Assembly (NCBI GenBank): GCA_033722075.1
Contig: JAWVZU010000150.1
Coordinates: forward strand, 1-9,776
DNA length: 9,776 nucleotides
Reading direction: 5' to 3'
Origin: JAWVZU01 sp033722075
GTDB taxonomy: Bacteria > Pseudomonadota > Gammaproteobacteria > Xanthomonadales > SZUA-38
Program-made: the position numbers and the translations under genes
The notes under the pieces: model-generated
Seen by the model: only the letters and a program-made list of their open reading frames with translations
What the model was told of the DNA's origin: nothing
Database searches by the model: none
Shown here: piece after piece, positions 1 to 9,500 of the stretch
How positions within the stretch are numbered: the first letter of the stretch is position 1
How the letters are laid out: each line of letters begins with the position of its first letter

Positions 1-1693
1 ACGGTGATTCCATGCCGAACAGTACATCGACAATGGCGGGCCCGCCACTCGCCCCGGGGTGCCAGGCATAGAGCAGGGCAGGCACCGCGTCGACGATATT
101 CTGCAGCGCCAGCGGTCGCCCTGCCAGGATGACCAACACTGCGGGCTTGCCGAGCTTCCCGAGCGCGTGGATCAGTTCTTCCTGGGCCCCCGGGAGGCGG
201 ATGTCGGCCCGCGAGTGGGCCTCGCCGGTGATGATGACCTCCTCGCCGAGGAAGAGCAGTACGACATCTGATCGATTGGCCGCGTCGATGGCTTCCTGAA
301 ACGCGCCCTGGTCGCGGCTGCGACTGGTTTCCAGGGTCCTGACGTAATTGATCTCGACGTCGCTGAGCTCACGCAGGGATTGCAGCGGGGTCACGGCCAG
401 CGAGCGATCACCGTCGAAGATCCAGGTGCCCAGCTGATCGGGGGGCGAGTCCGCCAGCGGGCCGATCACCGCAACGGAGCCGACGGCTTCGGGATCGAGC
501 GGCAGGAGGTTTTCGTCGTTCTTCAGCAAGACCAGGCTCTCCAGCGCTGCCCGCCTGGCCAGTTCTAGGTGCTGGCTGGTGGCGGGGTCCGGCTCCATCG
601 GTGGGACGGCGGGGCGGTCAAAGAGGCCCAGGCGCAGCTTCAGTCGGAGGATGTTGGCTACCATCGCATCGAGCGTTTCCTCATCGATGAGGCCTTCCGC
701 GAGGAGCTCCGGCAGATGAGTCTGGTAGGTCGTCGTCGCCATTTCCATGTCGATTCCGGCGCCGAAGGCCGCCAGCGCCGATCCACGGTCGTCCTCGGTA
801 AACCCGTGGTCGGCCAGTTCCGGGATCGAGGCCCAGTCGCTCACCGTCATTCCCTTGAAGCCCCACTCGCGGCGCAGCACGTCGCGAAACAGCCAGCGGT
901 TCCCCGTCGCCGGGACGCCGTTCAGGTCGCTGAAGGAAGCCATGATGCTGGCGACGCCGGCTTGCACCGCAGCGTGGAAAGGCACCAGGTGTACATTGCG
1001 AAGCTCGTTCTCCGGGATGTTGGTCGTGTTGTAGTCGCGGCCGGCTTCGCTGGCGCCATAGCCGGCAAAGTGCTTGGCGCAGGCGGCGATCGTGTCCCGG
1101 GCGCTCAGGTCGTCGCCCTGGAATCCATCCACCATCGCCACGGCGAGGACCGAGGCCAGGTAGGGATCCTCGCCCGGCGATTCCGCAATGCGCCCCCAGC
1201 GCGGATCCCGGGTGACGTCGATCATGGGCGCAAAAGTCCAGTTGATACCCTTGGAGGCGGCCTCCTCGCCGGCGGCCCTGGCGGTGGCCTCGACGAGCGA
1301 TGGATCGAAGGTCGCGGCCAGTCCCAGGGGAATGGGGTAGATCGTGCGAAATCCATGGATCACGTCGCGACCGATCAGTAGCGGGATGCCGAGGCGGGAT
1401 TCTTCCCGGGCGACGCGTTGTGCCTCGTTTGTCATCTCCGGATTGACCGCGTTGATCAGGGAGCCGACGCGGCCTGCGGCGATCTCGCTTCGCAGGTCCG
1501 CGGGCAGTTCATCGTGGTCGGCGTGGATCTGACGCATCTGGCCGATCTTCTCGTCCAGGGTCATGCGGCCCAGGAGTTCGTTGATCCGGGACTCCAGGGC
1601 GGCTTCCTCTTCCGCTCCCATTGCAGCGGAGGGGTCGGCAAAAGTCAGCGACATGGTTATCCCCAGAAGGCGAGCTATTGACAACGCTGTCAT
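1..1693 (-). CDS. GH3 family beta-glucosidase / exo-beta-glucanase (partial, 3' end beyond left edge)
   Basis: This glycoside hydrolase family 3 enzyme would release terminal glucose from beta-glucan oligosaccharides. 564 codons are visible, read without interruption. Counting from the ATG at 1693, an N-terminal GH3 opening (RMTLDEKIGQM) starts near residue 60. The substrate-binding K207-H208 sits in AKHFAGYG. The nucleophile is D286 in KGMTVSDWASI. ESLVLLKN (385-392) and VAVIGPLAD (from 407) begin the second domain. E491 in TGEAHSRADI is a candidate acid/base by comparison with BglX-like enzymes. The window ends inside the WHPGASGGPAIVDVLFG segment, so the C-terminal end and any FN3-like domain are missing. 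Start choice is uncertain. ATG 1693 gives a plausible Sec signal (hydrophobic LLGITMSLTFA, then ADPSAA). ATG 1654 has a GGGGA ribosome-site-like stretch 5 nt upstream but would make a cytoplasmic protein. The gene is divergent from the symporter and shares its control region. Family assignment is near certain; exact substrate is inferred from neighbours. Confidence 0.93.
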   Translation of the reverse strand, partial: MTALSIARLLGITMSLTFADPSAAMGAEEEAALESRINELLGRMTLDEKIGQMRQIHADHDELPADLRSEIAAGRVGSLINAVNPEMTNEAQRVAREESRLGIPLLIGRDVIHGFRTIYPIPLGLAATFDPSLVEATARAAGEEAASKGINWTFAPMIDVTRDPRWGRIAESPGEDPYLASVLAVAMVDGFQGDDLSARDTIAACAKHFAGYGASEAGRDYNTTNIPENELRNVHLVPFHAAVQAGVASIMASFSDLNGVPATGNRWLFRDVLRREWGFKGMTVSDWASIPELADHGFTEDDRGSALAAFGAGIDMEMATTTYQTHLPELLAEGLIDEETLDAMVANILRLKLRLGLFDRPAVPPMEPDPATSQHLELARRAALESLVLLKNDENLLPLDPEAVGSVAVIGPLADSPPDQLGTWIFDGDRSLAVTPLQSLRELSDVEINYVRTLETSRSRDQGAFQEAIDAANRSDVVLLFLGEEVIITGEAHSRADIRLPGAQEELIHALGKLGKPAVLVILAGRPLALQNIVDAVPALLYAWHPGASGGPAIVDVLFGMESP

Positions 1694-1709
1694 TTTGGCA
1701 TTGTATACA
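1678..1709 (+). promoter_or_regulatory. Possible promoter of the symporter gene, overlapping the GH3 promoter
   Basis: A perfect TTGACA (1678-1683) lies upstream of the symporter on the plus strand. The best -10 choices are TGTATA (1702-1707, 18-nt spacer, 3 of 6) or TATACA (1704-1709, 4 of 6, but a 20-nt spacer that is longer than usual). Both lie in the palindrome TGTATACA, which also supplies the -10 of the divergent GH3 promoter. The leader before ATG 1779 would be about 60 nt. This promoter is weaker evidence than the divergent one and may need an activator. Confidence 0.4.
1679..1692. promoter_or_regulatory. Putative LacI-family repressor operator
   Basis: TGACAACGCTGTCA is an inverted repeat, TGACA-N4-TGTCA, with a central CG, the usual architecture of LacI-family operators. 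From memory it resembles sites described for NagR-type LacI repressors of gammaproteobacteria; the sequence alone does not tell the inducer. It overlaps the -35 of the possible symporter promoter and lies just downstream of the predicted GH3 transcription start, touching the ATG at 1693. A bound repressor could therefore block both directions. No regulator gene is visible in the window. Confidence 0.55.
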
Positions 1710-1730
1710 GGGCCAGCAGATCAGCGTCAA
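1702..1730 (-). promoter_or_regulatory. Predicted sigma70-type promoter of the GH3 gene
   Basis: On the minus strand TTGACG (1730-1725, 5 of 6 to the -35 consensus) is followed after exactly 17 nt by TATACA (1707-1702, 4 of 6 to the -10 consensus). A start of transcription would fall near 1695. That is only about two bases before ATG 1693 and about 41 bases before ATG 1654. The spacing is ideal, but the match is by eye only. Confidence 0.6.
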
Positions 1731-1778
1731 GCCAGCCGCGGGTCGATCAAACCAAGAAAAAGCAGGGGCGAGTCGCCG

Positions 1779-3239
1779 ATGAATACCGCTAGACACTACC
1801 AGACGGCGCCCCAGGATCGAATTCCGCTGCCCCAGAAGCTGATCTACGGCCTGGGGGCGTTCGTGAACAACATGCTGGGCGCGGCCATCGGCGGCATGGT
1901 GATCGTCCTGAACCTGGGGCTTGGCATGAACCCGGCCCTGGTGGGACTGCTCAGCGCAATACCTCGACTGACCGACGCCATCACCGATCCGTTGATGGGC
2001 TTCATCTCGGACGAAACGCGAAGCCGCTGGGGGCGACGCCGCCCCTATATCTTCATCGGCGCGATTGCCGCCGGCGTGATCTATGCCCTGCTGTGGCAAT
2101 TGCCCGCCGGGCAGAGCGAGAACTTCTACTTCTGGTTCTTCCTGATCGGCTCCCTGATCTTCTACCTGGCCTACACGATGTTCGCCACGCCCTGGGTGGC
2201 CCTGGGCTACGAGTTGACGCCCGACTATCACGAGCGCACGCGGCTCATGGGCATGGCCAACTTCATGGGGCAGCTGCCCTACCTGATTGCGCCCTGGTTC
2301 CTGTTCATCATGCAGTACGAACCCCTGTTCGGCGATATGGTCGAAGGCGCGGCCGGGCTGGCCATTGCGATCGGTGTGCTGACGATCGTGGTGGGCGTGC
2401 TGCCGGCGATCTTCCTGCGGGAACGTTTCAAGGATGTTGCTGCTGCCGAGCAGGCGGTTGTGAAGCACGTTCACGGCGTCGTCGTCCGAAATATCCTCGA
2501 GTTTGTACGGGGCTTTGTCATCACCATCAAGTTCAGGCCTTTCCTCAAGCTGTGCGTGGCGACCTTCCTCGTGTTCAACGGCTTCATGATGGTCTCTTCC
2601 TTCCAGTTCTACGTCATCATCTACTACGTCTTCGGGGGCGATCAGGTGGAGGGTGCCCGGTACGCAGGGTACGCGGGAACGGTTCAATCCATCGCGACCT
2701 TCTGCGTGATCGCGCTGGTGACCTGGCTGGGTACGCGCATCGGCAAACGACGGGCTTTTTTCCTGGCCATCGGCATGTCGATGCTGGGCTATGTATCGAA
2801 ATGGTTCTGCTACAACCCGGAAATCCCCTGGCTGGTGATCCTGCCGGCGCCGCTGATCGCCTTCGGGCTGGGCGGGCTGTTTACCCTGATGCCTTCGATG
2901 ATCGCCGATGTCGTCGACATGGACGAGCTCAACACCCACAAGCGCCGCGAGGGGATGTACGGGTCGATCTTCTGGTGGATGGTCAAGCTGGGCATGGCCG
3001 CGGCGCTGGCTGCGGGCGGCTTCATGCTCAATGCAACCGGCTTCGACGTGGCCCTGGAAGGCCAGCAGACCGCCGACACGATCTTCCTGATGCGGTTCTT
3101 TGATGCGTTTGTTCCGTTCATCGCGTCGGCCATCGCCGTCTGGGCCATCGCCAGCTTCTCGATCACCGAGGAGAAGGCCCGCGAGGTTCGAACCCAACTC
3201 GAGGCGCGACGGGGGACCACCCAGCCCGAGCCGGCCTGA
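1779..3239 (+). CDS. GPH-family (MFS-type) sugar:cation symporter, likely beta-glucan oligosaccharide importer
   Basis: This 486-residue inner-membrane transporter belongs to the glycoside-pentoside-hexuronide:cation symporter family. It has many hydrophobic segments, consistent with the family's usual 12 helices. Diagnostic motifs are D66 and DPLMGFISDETRSRWGRRRP (70-89) between helices 2 and 3, ALGYELTPDYHERTRL (141-156), and MIADVVDMDEL followed by KRREGMYGSIFWW (374-400). I chose ATG 1779 because it begins just before the conserved PLPQKLIYGLG. An AGGGGCGAG stretch (1764-1772) lies upstream, and the longer in-frame extension from 1563 is antisense GH3 coding sequence. The family moves mono- and oligosaccharides with H+ or Na+. 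Import of laminari-oligosaccharides for the cytoplasmic phosphorylase is inferred from context. The gene is divergent from GH3, convergent with the GH17 operon, and its stop codon lies in the loop of a hairpin. Confidence 0.92.
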   Translation: MNTARHYQTAPQDRIPLPQKLIYGLGAFVNNMLGAAIGGMVIVLNLGLGMNPALVGLLSAIPRLTDAITDPLMGFISDETRSRWGRRRPYIFIGAIAAGVIYALLWQLPAGQSENFYFWFFLIGSLIFYLAYTMFATPWVALGYELTPDYHERTRLMGMANFMGQLPYLIAPWFLFIMQYEPLFGDMVEGAAGLAIAIGVLTIVVGVLPAIFLRERFKDVAAAEQAVVKHVHGVVVRNILEFVRGFVITIKFRPFLKLCVATFLVFNGFMMVSSFQFYVIIYYVFGGDQVEGARYAGYAGTVQSIATFCVIALVTWLGTRIGKRRAFFLAIGMSMLGYVSKWFCYNPEIPWLVILPAPLIAFGLGGLFTLMPSMIADVVDMDELNTHKRREGMYGSIFWWMVKLGMAAALAAGGFMLNATGFDVALEGQQTADTIFLMRFFDAFVPFIASAIAVWAIASFSITEEKAREVRTQLEARRGTTQPEPA

Positions 3240-3251
3240 TCCGGTTCGGGC
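3224..3251. terminator. Hairpin at the convergent gene ends (possible bidirectional terminator)
   Basis: GCCCGAGCCGG (3224-3234) pairs with CCGGTTCGGGC (3241-3251): 11 bp including one G-U on the plus-strand RNA, with a 6-nt loop that contains the symporter stop codon. It also lies about 10 nt beyond the GH17 stop at 3262. No T tract follows on either strand, so it is not a textbook intrinsic terminator. It may block read-through of converging transcripts or protect 3' ends. Confidence 0.45.
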
Positions 3252-3261
3252 AGGGAATCGG

Positions 3262-4308
3262 TCAGCGTGCCTCGCCGGTCTCCAGTTCCTGGACGACCGC
3301 CTTGGGGGTTCGGTCGACCCGCCACAGGCCCCAGTGCTTCTCTGCGCCCGCCGGGTTGTTCGGGTCCCCTTTCCAGGGCTCGTCGAAGGCTTCGAAAAAG
3401 AAAAAGGTGATGTTTGCCGCATCGGCCCAGTCGGCCACTTCACGATAGTAGCGAAGCTGGTTGGCCTCACTGGCGCGCTCGCCGAACTCCGAAGCGGTCG
3501 TGGCCCACCCGCCCTCGAGGATGGCGATCGGCTTGTCCGGCAGGGCCGTGCGCACGCCCTGGATGTTCTCGATCGTGTAGGCCAGCGCCTCGTCGATGGT
3601 CTTTTCCTCCCAGGCGGGATAGGTGTGGACACCGAGGAAATCGACCTCTTCGGCCAGCGGCGCACCGTCGGCAATCCACCATTCGTAGTTGTCGGCGACG
3701 GTGACGGGTTGTTCGATTGCGCTTTTCACTTCGCGGACGTAGCGAATCACCTGGTCCAGCGGCACCATGTGATCGTTCCAGGAGACCAGCGCTTCGTTGC
3801 CGACATTGACCGCGGTGACGATGTTTGGATAGGCATTCGCCAGGGCAATGCCGCGCCGGATTTCCGCCGCATTTTTCAGGCGGTTCTCAGCCAGCTTGTG
3901 CTCCGGGATCGGTTCATCCAGCCAGGGACAGCCCTCGTGGTTGCTGATCTCGGCGTCCAGCCATATGCCGAGCAACATCTTCAGGGGCAGGCCATGGCGA
4001 CGGATCAGTTCCAGCGTCATGGCCGTGTTGACCCCCGAGTCGTACATGCGGATCAGCCGGAAGCCGTGATCCACCAGAATCTGCAGGTCCTCGAGGACCT
4101 CCTCCTCGCTCGGATTGACCGCTCCATCGCCCCGGTCCGGGTGCTGGCCTTCCCGGAAGCCCGAGTAGGCGACGGCCATGACCTGGCCTTCGATCAGCGC
4201 CTCGGGGGGCTGGTGGAATTGCATCGTTGTGCAGGACATGGGCAGGCTCAGCAGCAGGGCTATAGTCAGGGTGGCGATTCGTTTCGTGGTTCGGATCATC
4301 GGTTTCAC
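3262..4308 (-). CDS. GH17 beta-1,3-glucanase, predicted lipoprotein
   Basis: This glycoside hydrolase family 17 enzyme is expected to cut beta-1,3-glucan chains at the cell envelope. Counted from the GTG at 4308 it has 348 residues. A basic n-region (IRTTKR), a hydrophobic stretch (IALLLSL) and the lipobox LPMSC place the lipidated Cys at 26. Thr at +2 (not Asp) suggests outer-membrane sorting. The catalytic barrel follows from about 40: YSGFREGQ, RMYDSG, GIWLD, then acid/base E172 in VNVGNEAL and nucleophile E265 in ILEGGWAT. FFEAFDEPWK and HWGLW close the domain. The length is normal for a single GH17 domain. ATG 4299 is an equally possible start; neither has a clear ribosome site, so translation is probably coupled to the upstream gene, whose stop is 3 nt (GTG) or 12 nt (ATG) away. 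It is the last gene of the operon and a divergent paralogue of its neighbour. Confidence 0.9.
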   Translation of the reverse strand: MKPMIRTTKRIATLTIALLLSLPMSCTTMQFHQPPEALIEGQVMAVAYSGFREGQHPDRGDGAVNPSEEEVLEDLQILVDHGFRLIRMYDSGVNTAMTLELIRRHGLPLKMLLGIWLDAEISNHEGCPWLDEPIPEHKLAENRLKNAAEIRRGIALANAYPNIVTAVNVGNEALVSWNDHMVPLDQVIRYVREVKSAIEQPVTVADNYEWWIADGAPLAEEVDFLGVHTYPAWEEKTIDEALAYTIENIQGVRTALPDKPIAILEGGWATTASEFGERASEANQLRYYREVADWADAANITFFFFEAFDEPWKGDPNNPAGAEKHWGLWRVDRTPKAVVQELETGEAR

Positions 4309-4311
4309 GGG

Positions 4312-5198
4312 TCAGATGTACTTCATGTGGCCGTCCTTGTCCCAGAGCCCCCAGAATGCGCCGACGTCACCTTCCTTGTCGACCTTCCAGGCCTCGTCGA
4401 AGGCCGAAAAATAGATCACCTCGACGGCGTCTTCCTCGGCCCAGCGATAGGTTTCCAGGAGGTAGCGAATGGCGCTCTCCGTGGAGGGAACTGCCCCATC
4501 GGTGGGCGTCCCGATATTGGGCCACCCGGTCTCGCTGACGATCACCCGCTTCCCATCGGCGGCGCGCACCGCACGGCGATACATTTCCTTCATGTAGAGC
4601 AGGGCGAATCTTGCAGGGCAGCCTTCCCAGAAGGGATAGCAGTTGGCCAGGACGACATCGCAGGCCGCGGTCACGCGGGGATGATCCTCGAACTTGAAAT
4701 AGGCATCGACATAGCCGACCTCGACACCTGGGCAGGCCTCGCGAGCGTGCTCGATGTATTCGATGAGCTGGTCTTCCGGCAGGTCTTCGCGCAGCAGCAC
4801 TTCGTTGCCGACGGCGAGGATGTCGGCATGGCCGGCGCGGGCCACTTCGATGGCGTTCGCCAGTTCCTCTTCGTTGGTGGCGTGATCGTCATCGAGCCAG
4901 ACGCCGACCATGGTCTTGAGCCCCGCCGCTTTCGCCAGCCCGGGAATCAGTTCATTGCCCTCGGTACAGGAGAACGAACGAATCCATTGAACGTAGGGCT
5001 CGACAAGGGCCAGCCGATCACGAATCTGCGCTTCACTGAGCCTCGTCCCCGGGCCCTGTCCCTGGAGGTAGGGGCTGAAGGACAGGCCGTGGATGCCGCG
5101 ATCCAGCAATTCACGGACCAGTGCGCGCAGCTGGGTCTCGGACAGGCCGACAAGGTCTCTGCCGGCCAGGGAGAGCGGCCGGTAGTAGGCATTGGACA

Positions 5199-5199
<1 letters not shown>
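4312..5199 (-). CDS. GH17-like beta-1,3-glucanase or glucanosyltransferase without signal peptide
   Basis: A 295-residue single-domain GH17 protein. Visible landmarks are GVWLDDD (99-105), acid/base E133 in AVGNEVLL, nucleophile E223 in VSETGWP, and IYFSAFDEAWK with FWGLWDK near the C-terminus. Both catalytic glutamates are present, so activity is likely. There is no hydrophobic or lipoprotein leader, so it is predicted cytoplasmic, unlike the lipoproteins on either side. The start at 5199 has GGAGG six bases upstream; ATG 5202 is the only close alternative and sits too near that site. The start overlaps the TGA of the GH16 gene, indicating translational coupling. A plausible job is trimming or rearranging imported laminari-oligosaccharides beside the phosphorylase, but that is inference. 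Hydrolysis versus transglycosylation cannot be told from sequence. Confidence 0.87.
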
Positions 5200-6536
<1,337 letters not shown>

Positions 6537-6541
6537 CCGGC

Positions 6542-9500
6542 TCAATCCCGGAAAAGCAGATCCGCCGGGAACCGCACCTCGACGGCGCGAATGGCACCCG
6601 ATCGCTCGAACCACTCGGAACTGAGGTCCGCGGAGAGTGCCAGTCCGTCCAGCTTCTCCTCTGTCCCGTCATCGCGGGTGACGGTGATCCCCCGTTCTTC
6701 CGCGCTGAGCCGATAGGAGACGGGCACCTGGCACCAGGTGAAGCCGATGGCGCCGGCCGGAATGGTGGCCGAATGCCACTCCTGGTCGACACCCAGAAAG
6801 CAGAAATCGCGCGCCCGGCTCAGGAATTCCCGGCGACGCAGGAGGGCAGGCTCGAAGCGAACGACCCCGCCTTCGACCCGAACCCCGAGTTCGCCGAAGC
6901 GCGTCAGCACCTCTTCCTTGACCTGGCCAGTCATGCCCGGCTGGCGGGCGCCTGCGTGTTTTGGCGTGTGCGAGTAAGGGTCCGTGGGGAACGCGCCGTA
7001 TTCCTCGGGCGTCTTGTTGAAGCCGATGCCAGCGCGGATCCGGTAGTAGAGCTCCCCGAGGCGCCTGATGGCGCCGGGATCGGCCTGCTCGCGCAGGGCC
7101 GCGAAATAATTCTCCTGGACCGCGAGGAGCAGTTTGGCAACCATGTGCCAGTAGATGGACCCCAAGCCCTCGAAGCCGAACATCGTTCCTGATCGTCCGG
7201 TGAAGGCCTTGTGGTTGAAGACCGCTTCATACAGCGTCGCGATATCCTGCCGAGCGTTTTCCAGGTCGAGGCCGGGTTCCGCGAGAAGTTCGTCCAGAGC
7301 CTGCTGCAGATCCCCCTGGTTGGAGAATCGCGAGTTGAAGCGAAGGATCCCATCCGCATCCCGGAGGATGATCCGCTCGTCGCCGGAGTCCAGCATGCGC
7401 TGCAGCAGCGGGATTTCCGCGACCTGATCCGGCGGCACCCGGTTCTTTTCCAGGAAGCCGGGGAGTTCCCGGTCGGGATACAGCATGAAACTGGCCTGGT
7501 CCGGTCGGTAGATACTGCTGGCGAACAGGGCTTCCACCACGTCGACGGTTTCCGCCGGTGAGAGCGCACCTGAACTGAGCGCGGCGACCTGTCCTTCGAG
7601 CATCGGATAAAGCGAATCGACCTCCACACCGGCCTCGTCCAGGGCGAGCAGGTTGTAGGCATGGTAGAGACCGTCGCCGCGCCGGTTCGTGGCGATGCTG
7701 TTGTCGACCGCCGCCAGGGCGGAGTCCAGCAGATCGGATAGCTGATCCATCCCGATCGTAACTCGTCCCGAGAAGCTGCCTTGCTCGTAGATGCGCTGCC
7801 GGTAGCGACCGGCGGCTTCTCCCAGCGCGCAGAGCATCTGCTTTCGCTGTTTCGGATCGATGCGCTTGCCGTTCAGCAGCGGCCGGCACTCCTGCAATGC
7901 CGCGGCCGTGTCGGTCAGCCAGTCGCGAACTTCAGTCGAAACTTCGAAGGTGTCCGCTTCGTCGGCCAGCAGGTCCTGCAGGAACCGGAGGTAGCGCCGC
8001 AGATAGTAGAGCGTGACCATGGAAAGGCCATGCCCGACCAGTGCGTTGTTGGCATCATTCCACTCGGGCCGCTGCGTGTTGAGCCAGATTCCACCGTCGA
8101 TCACCAGGTTGCCGAGCTTGGCCAGCATGGGGACCAGCAGCTTCTCCAGCAGGTTGGCCTGGTAGACGTTGCCGTCGCGGTCCAGCACCAGTTTGCCGTC
8201 CGCGCCCATGCTCGCAACTCGCTCGTCGACCCGCTCTGCGGCAGTCAGGTCGAAATCCACGGTGGCCTTGGCATTCTCGAGCAGTGCTTCAAAGGGGCGA
8301 ATGCGATAAGGCACGTTGGCGTAGCTGAAGATCGGCTTGCGCAGCAGCCCGTGCAGCTCGGCCGGATGAAACTGGGCCGAGAGTTCCAGCAGCTTCAACA
8401 GGTAGATGATCTGGTGGTCGCCCCAGTAGCCGATGTAGCTCCAGGGGTCGTCCGGCTCTTCCACTTCCCAGTCGATGCCTTCCTTGGTGATGCGGTAGGG
8501 GTTGTAGCCGTCCATCGTCGAGGCGTTGACGAATTTGGCGATCACGTTCTCGATGAAGCCGGGGAAGCTGAATGTGAGCGCCTCCCAGTTCTGGAAGATA
8601 TCCCGCCAGTTGCCCTGATAGGAGAGCAGCCGAGCCCCGTTCTCATCCTTGAGGCGGATGGCGAACTGATTCCATGGCCGGCTCGGGTCGCCGTGCCGCC
8701 GCCCGAAGGTGATCGGAAGGTATTCGTAGGCAAGGCGCTGTAGCTGGGCATCGCCGGTCGCGTCGACCTTCTGCTGAAGTTCGGCTACCTGCAACTTGTC
8801 CGGCAGGCCGACGAGAAACTCCCGGTTTCGGTTGTAGACGGTCTTGTTGAAATGCCGGACCGTTGCCGAGAAATCCTCACGCGAAACCGCATATTGATCG
8901 TCGAAAATGCCGCCTCGCAATACGTTGAAAAGCACGTTTGCGTAGTGGTGCAGCGAGACGTTTTCCTCGGCCGTCGCCTGGAATCCATCGGCCCCGGCCA
9001 TGATTCGGGCGAGGTCATCGCTGCCGGCCTCGATGGAGCGCCGCAGTGCTTCCTGGAGTTTCTCGGGCGTACGCAGCTCGGTGCGGATTGAAACGACCTG
9101 GGCCTGGCTCTGTTCGAGGTTCGACACCAGGTACCACTCACGCCGTTCACCCGCTGCCAGGCTGAGCCGGGCATGGTTGAAGTAGGCGCATCGGATGCCG
9201 CGCTTGAGGCGTTCGGCCTGCACGGGCTCACCCCGCCGGAAGGCGCCCAGCTGGGTCGATGAGACCAGGACCGCTGCGTCCGGCAGGCCGAGACTGAACG
9301 CGGTCGTGGCGCGCAGCGATTCGCAGGGTTCGGCCCGGTCGGTAATGCCGGCGTAGAGGCTGAAGAAGGCCATCCCCGTATCCTCATCGGCCTCGGACCA
9401 CTTGTAGGCATCGACGAGATTGCTCGCGGTGGTCTGGGTGAAGCGAGGTGTGCGCGCGGGGAGCAGGTTCTGGAGTCCGTCGATCAATTCGACCTGGATG

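Noticed and set aside
569..1381. 270-codon plus-strand frame at the left
   Set aside because: It lies entirely antisense to the GH3 gene, whose minus-strand frame carries KHFAGYG and VSDW.
1767..1777. Short inverted repeat GGCGAGTCGCC just before the symporter start
   Set aside because: The arms leave a one-base centre, so it cannot form a stable RNA hairpin as such, and short G+C-rich palindromes are common in this DNA. It could hide the ribosome site, but the evidence is too slight.
1509..3674. 721-codon open frame on the minus strand across the symporter
   Set aside because: It is antisense to the symporter, which has clear GPH motifs, and extends into the GH17 and GH3 genes. Its translation is rich in Arg, Gly, Asp and His with no recognisable domain, as expected for an antisense frame in G+C-rich DNA.
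6537..6614. Upstream start at 6614 for the GH16 protein
   Set aside because: It would overlap the phosphorylase by about 70 nt and place 26 unlikely residues before a clear lipoprotein signal peptide beginning at 6536.
7781..8743. 320-codon plus-strand frame inside the phosphorylase region
   Set aside because: Antisense to the phosphorylase; low-complexity translation and no start signal of note.
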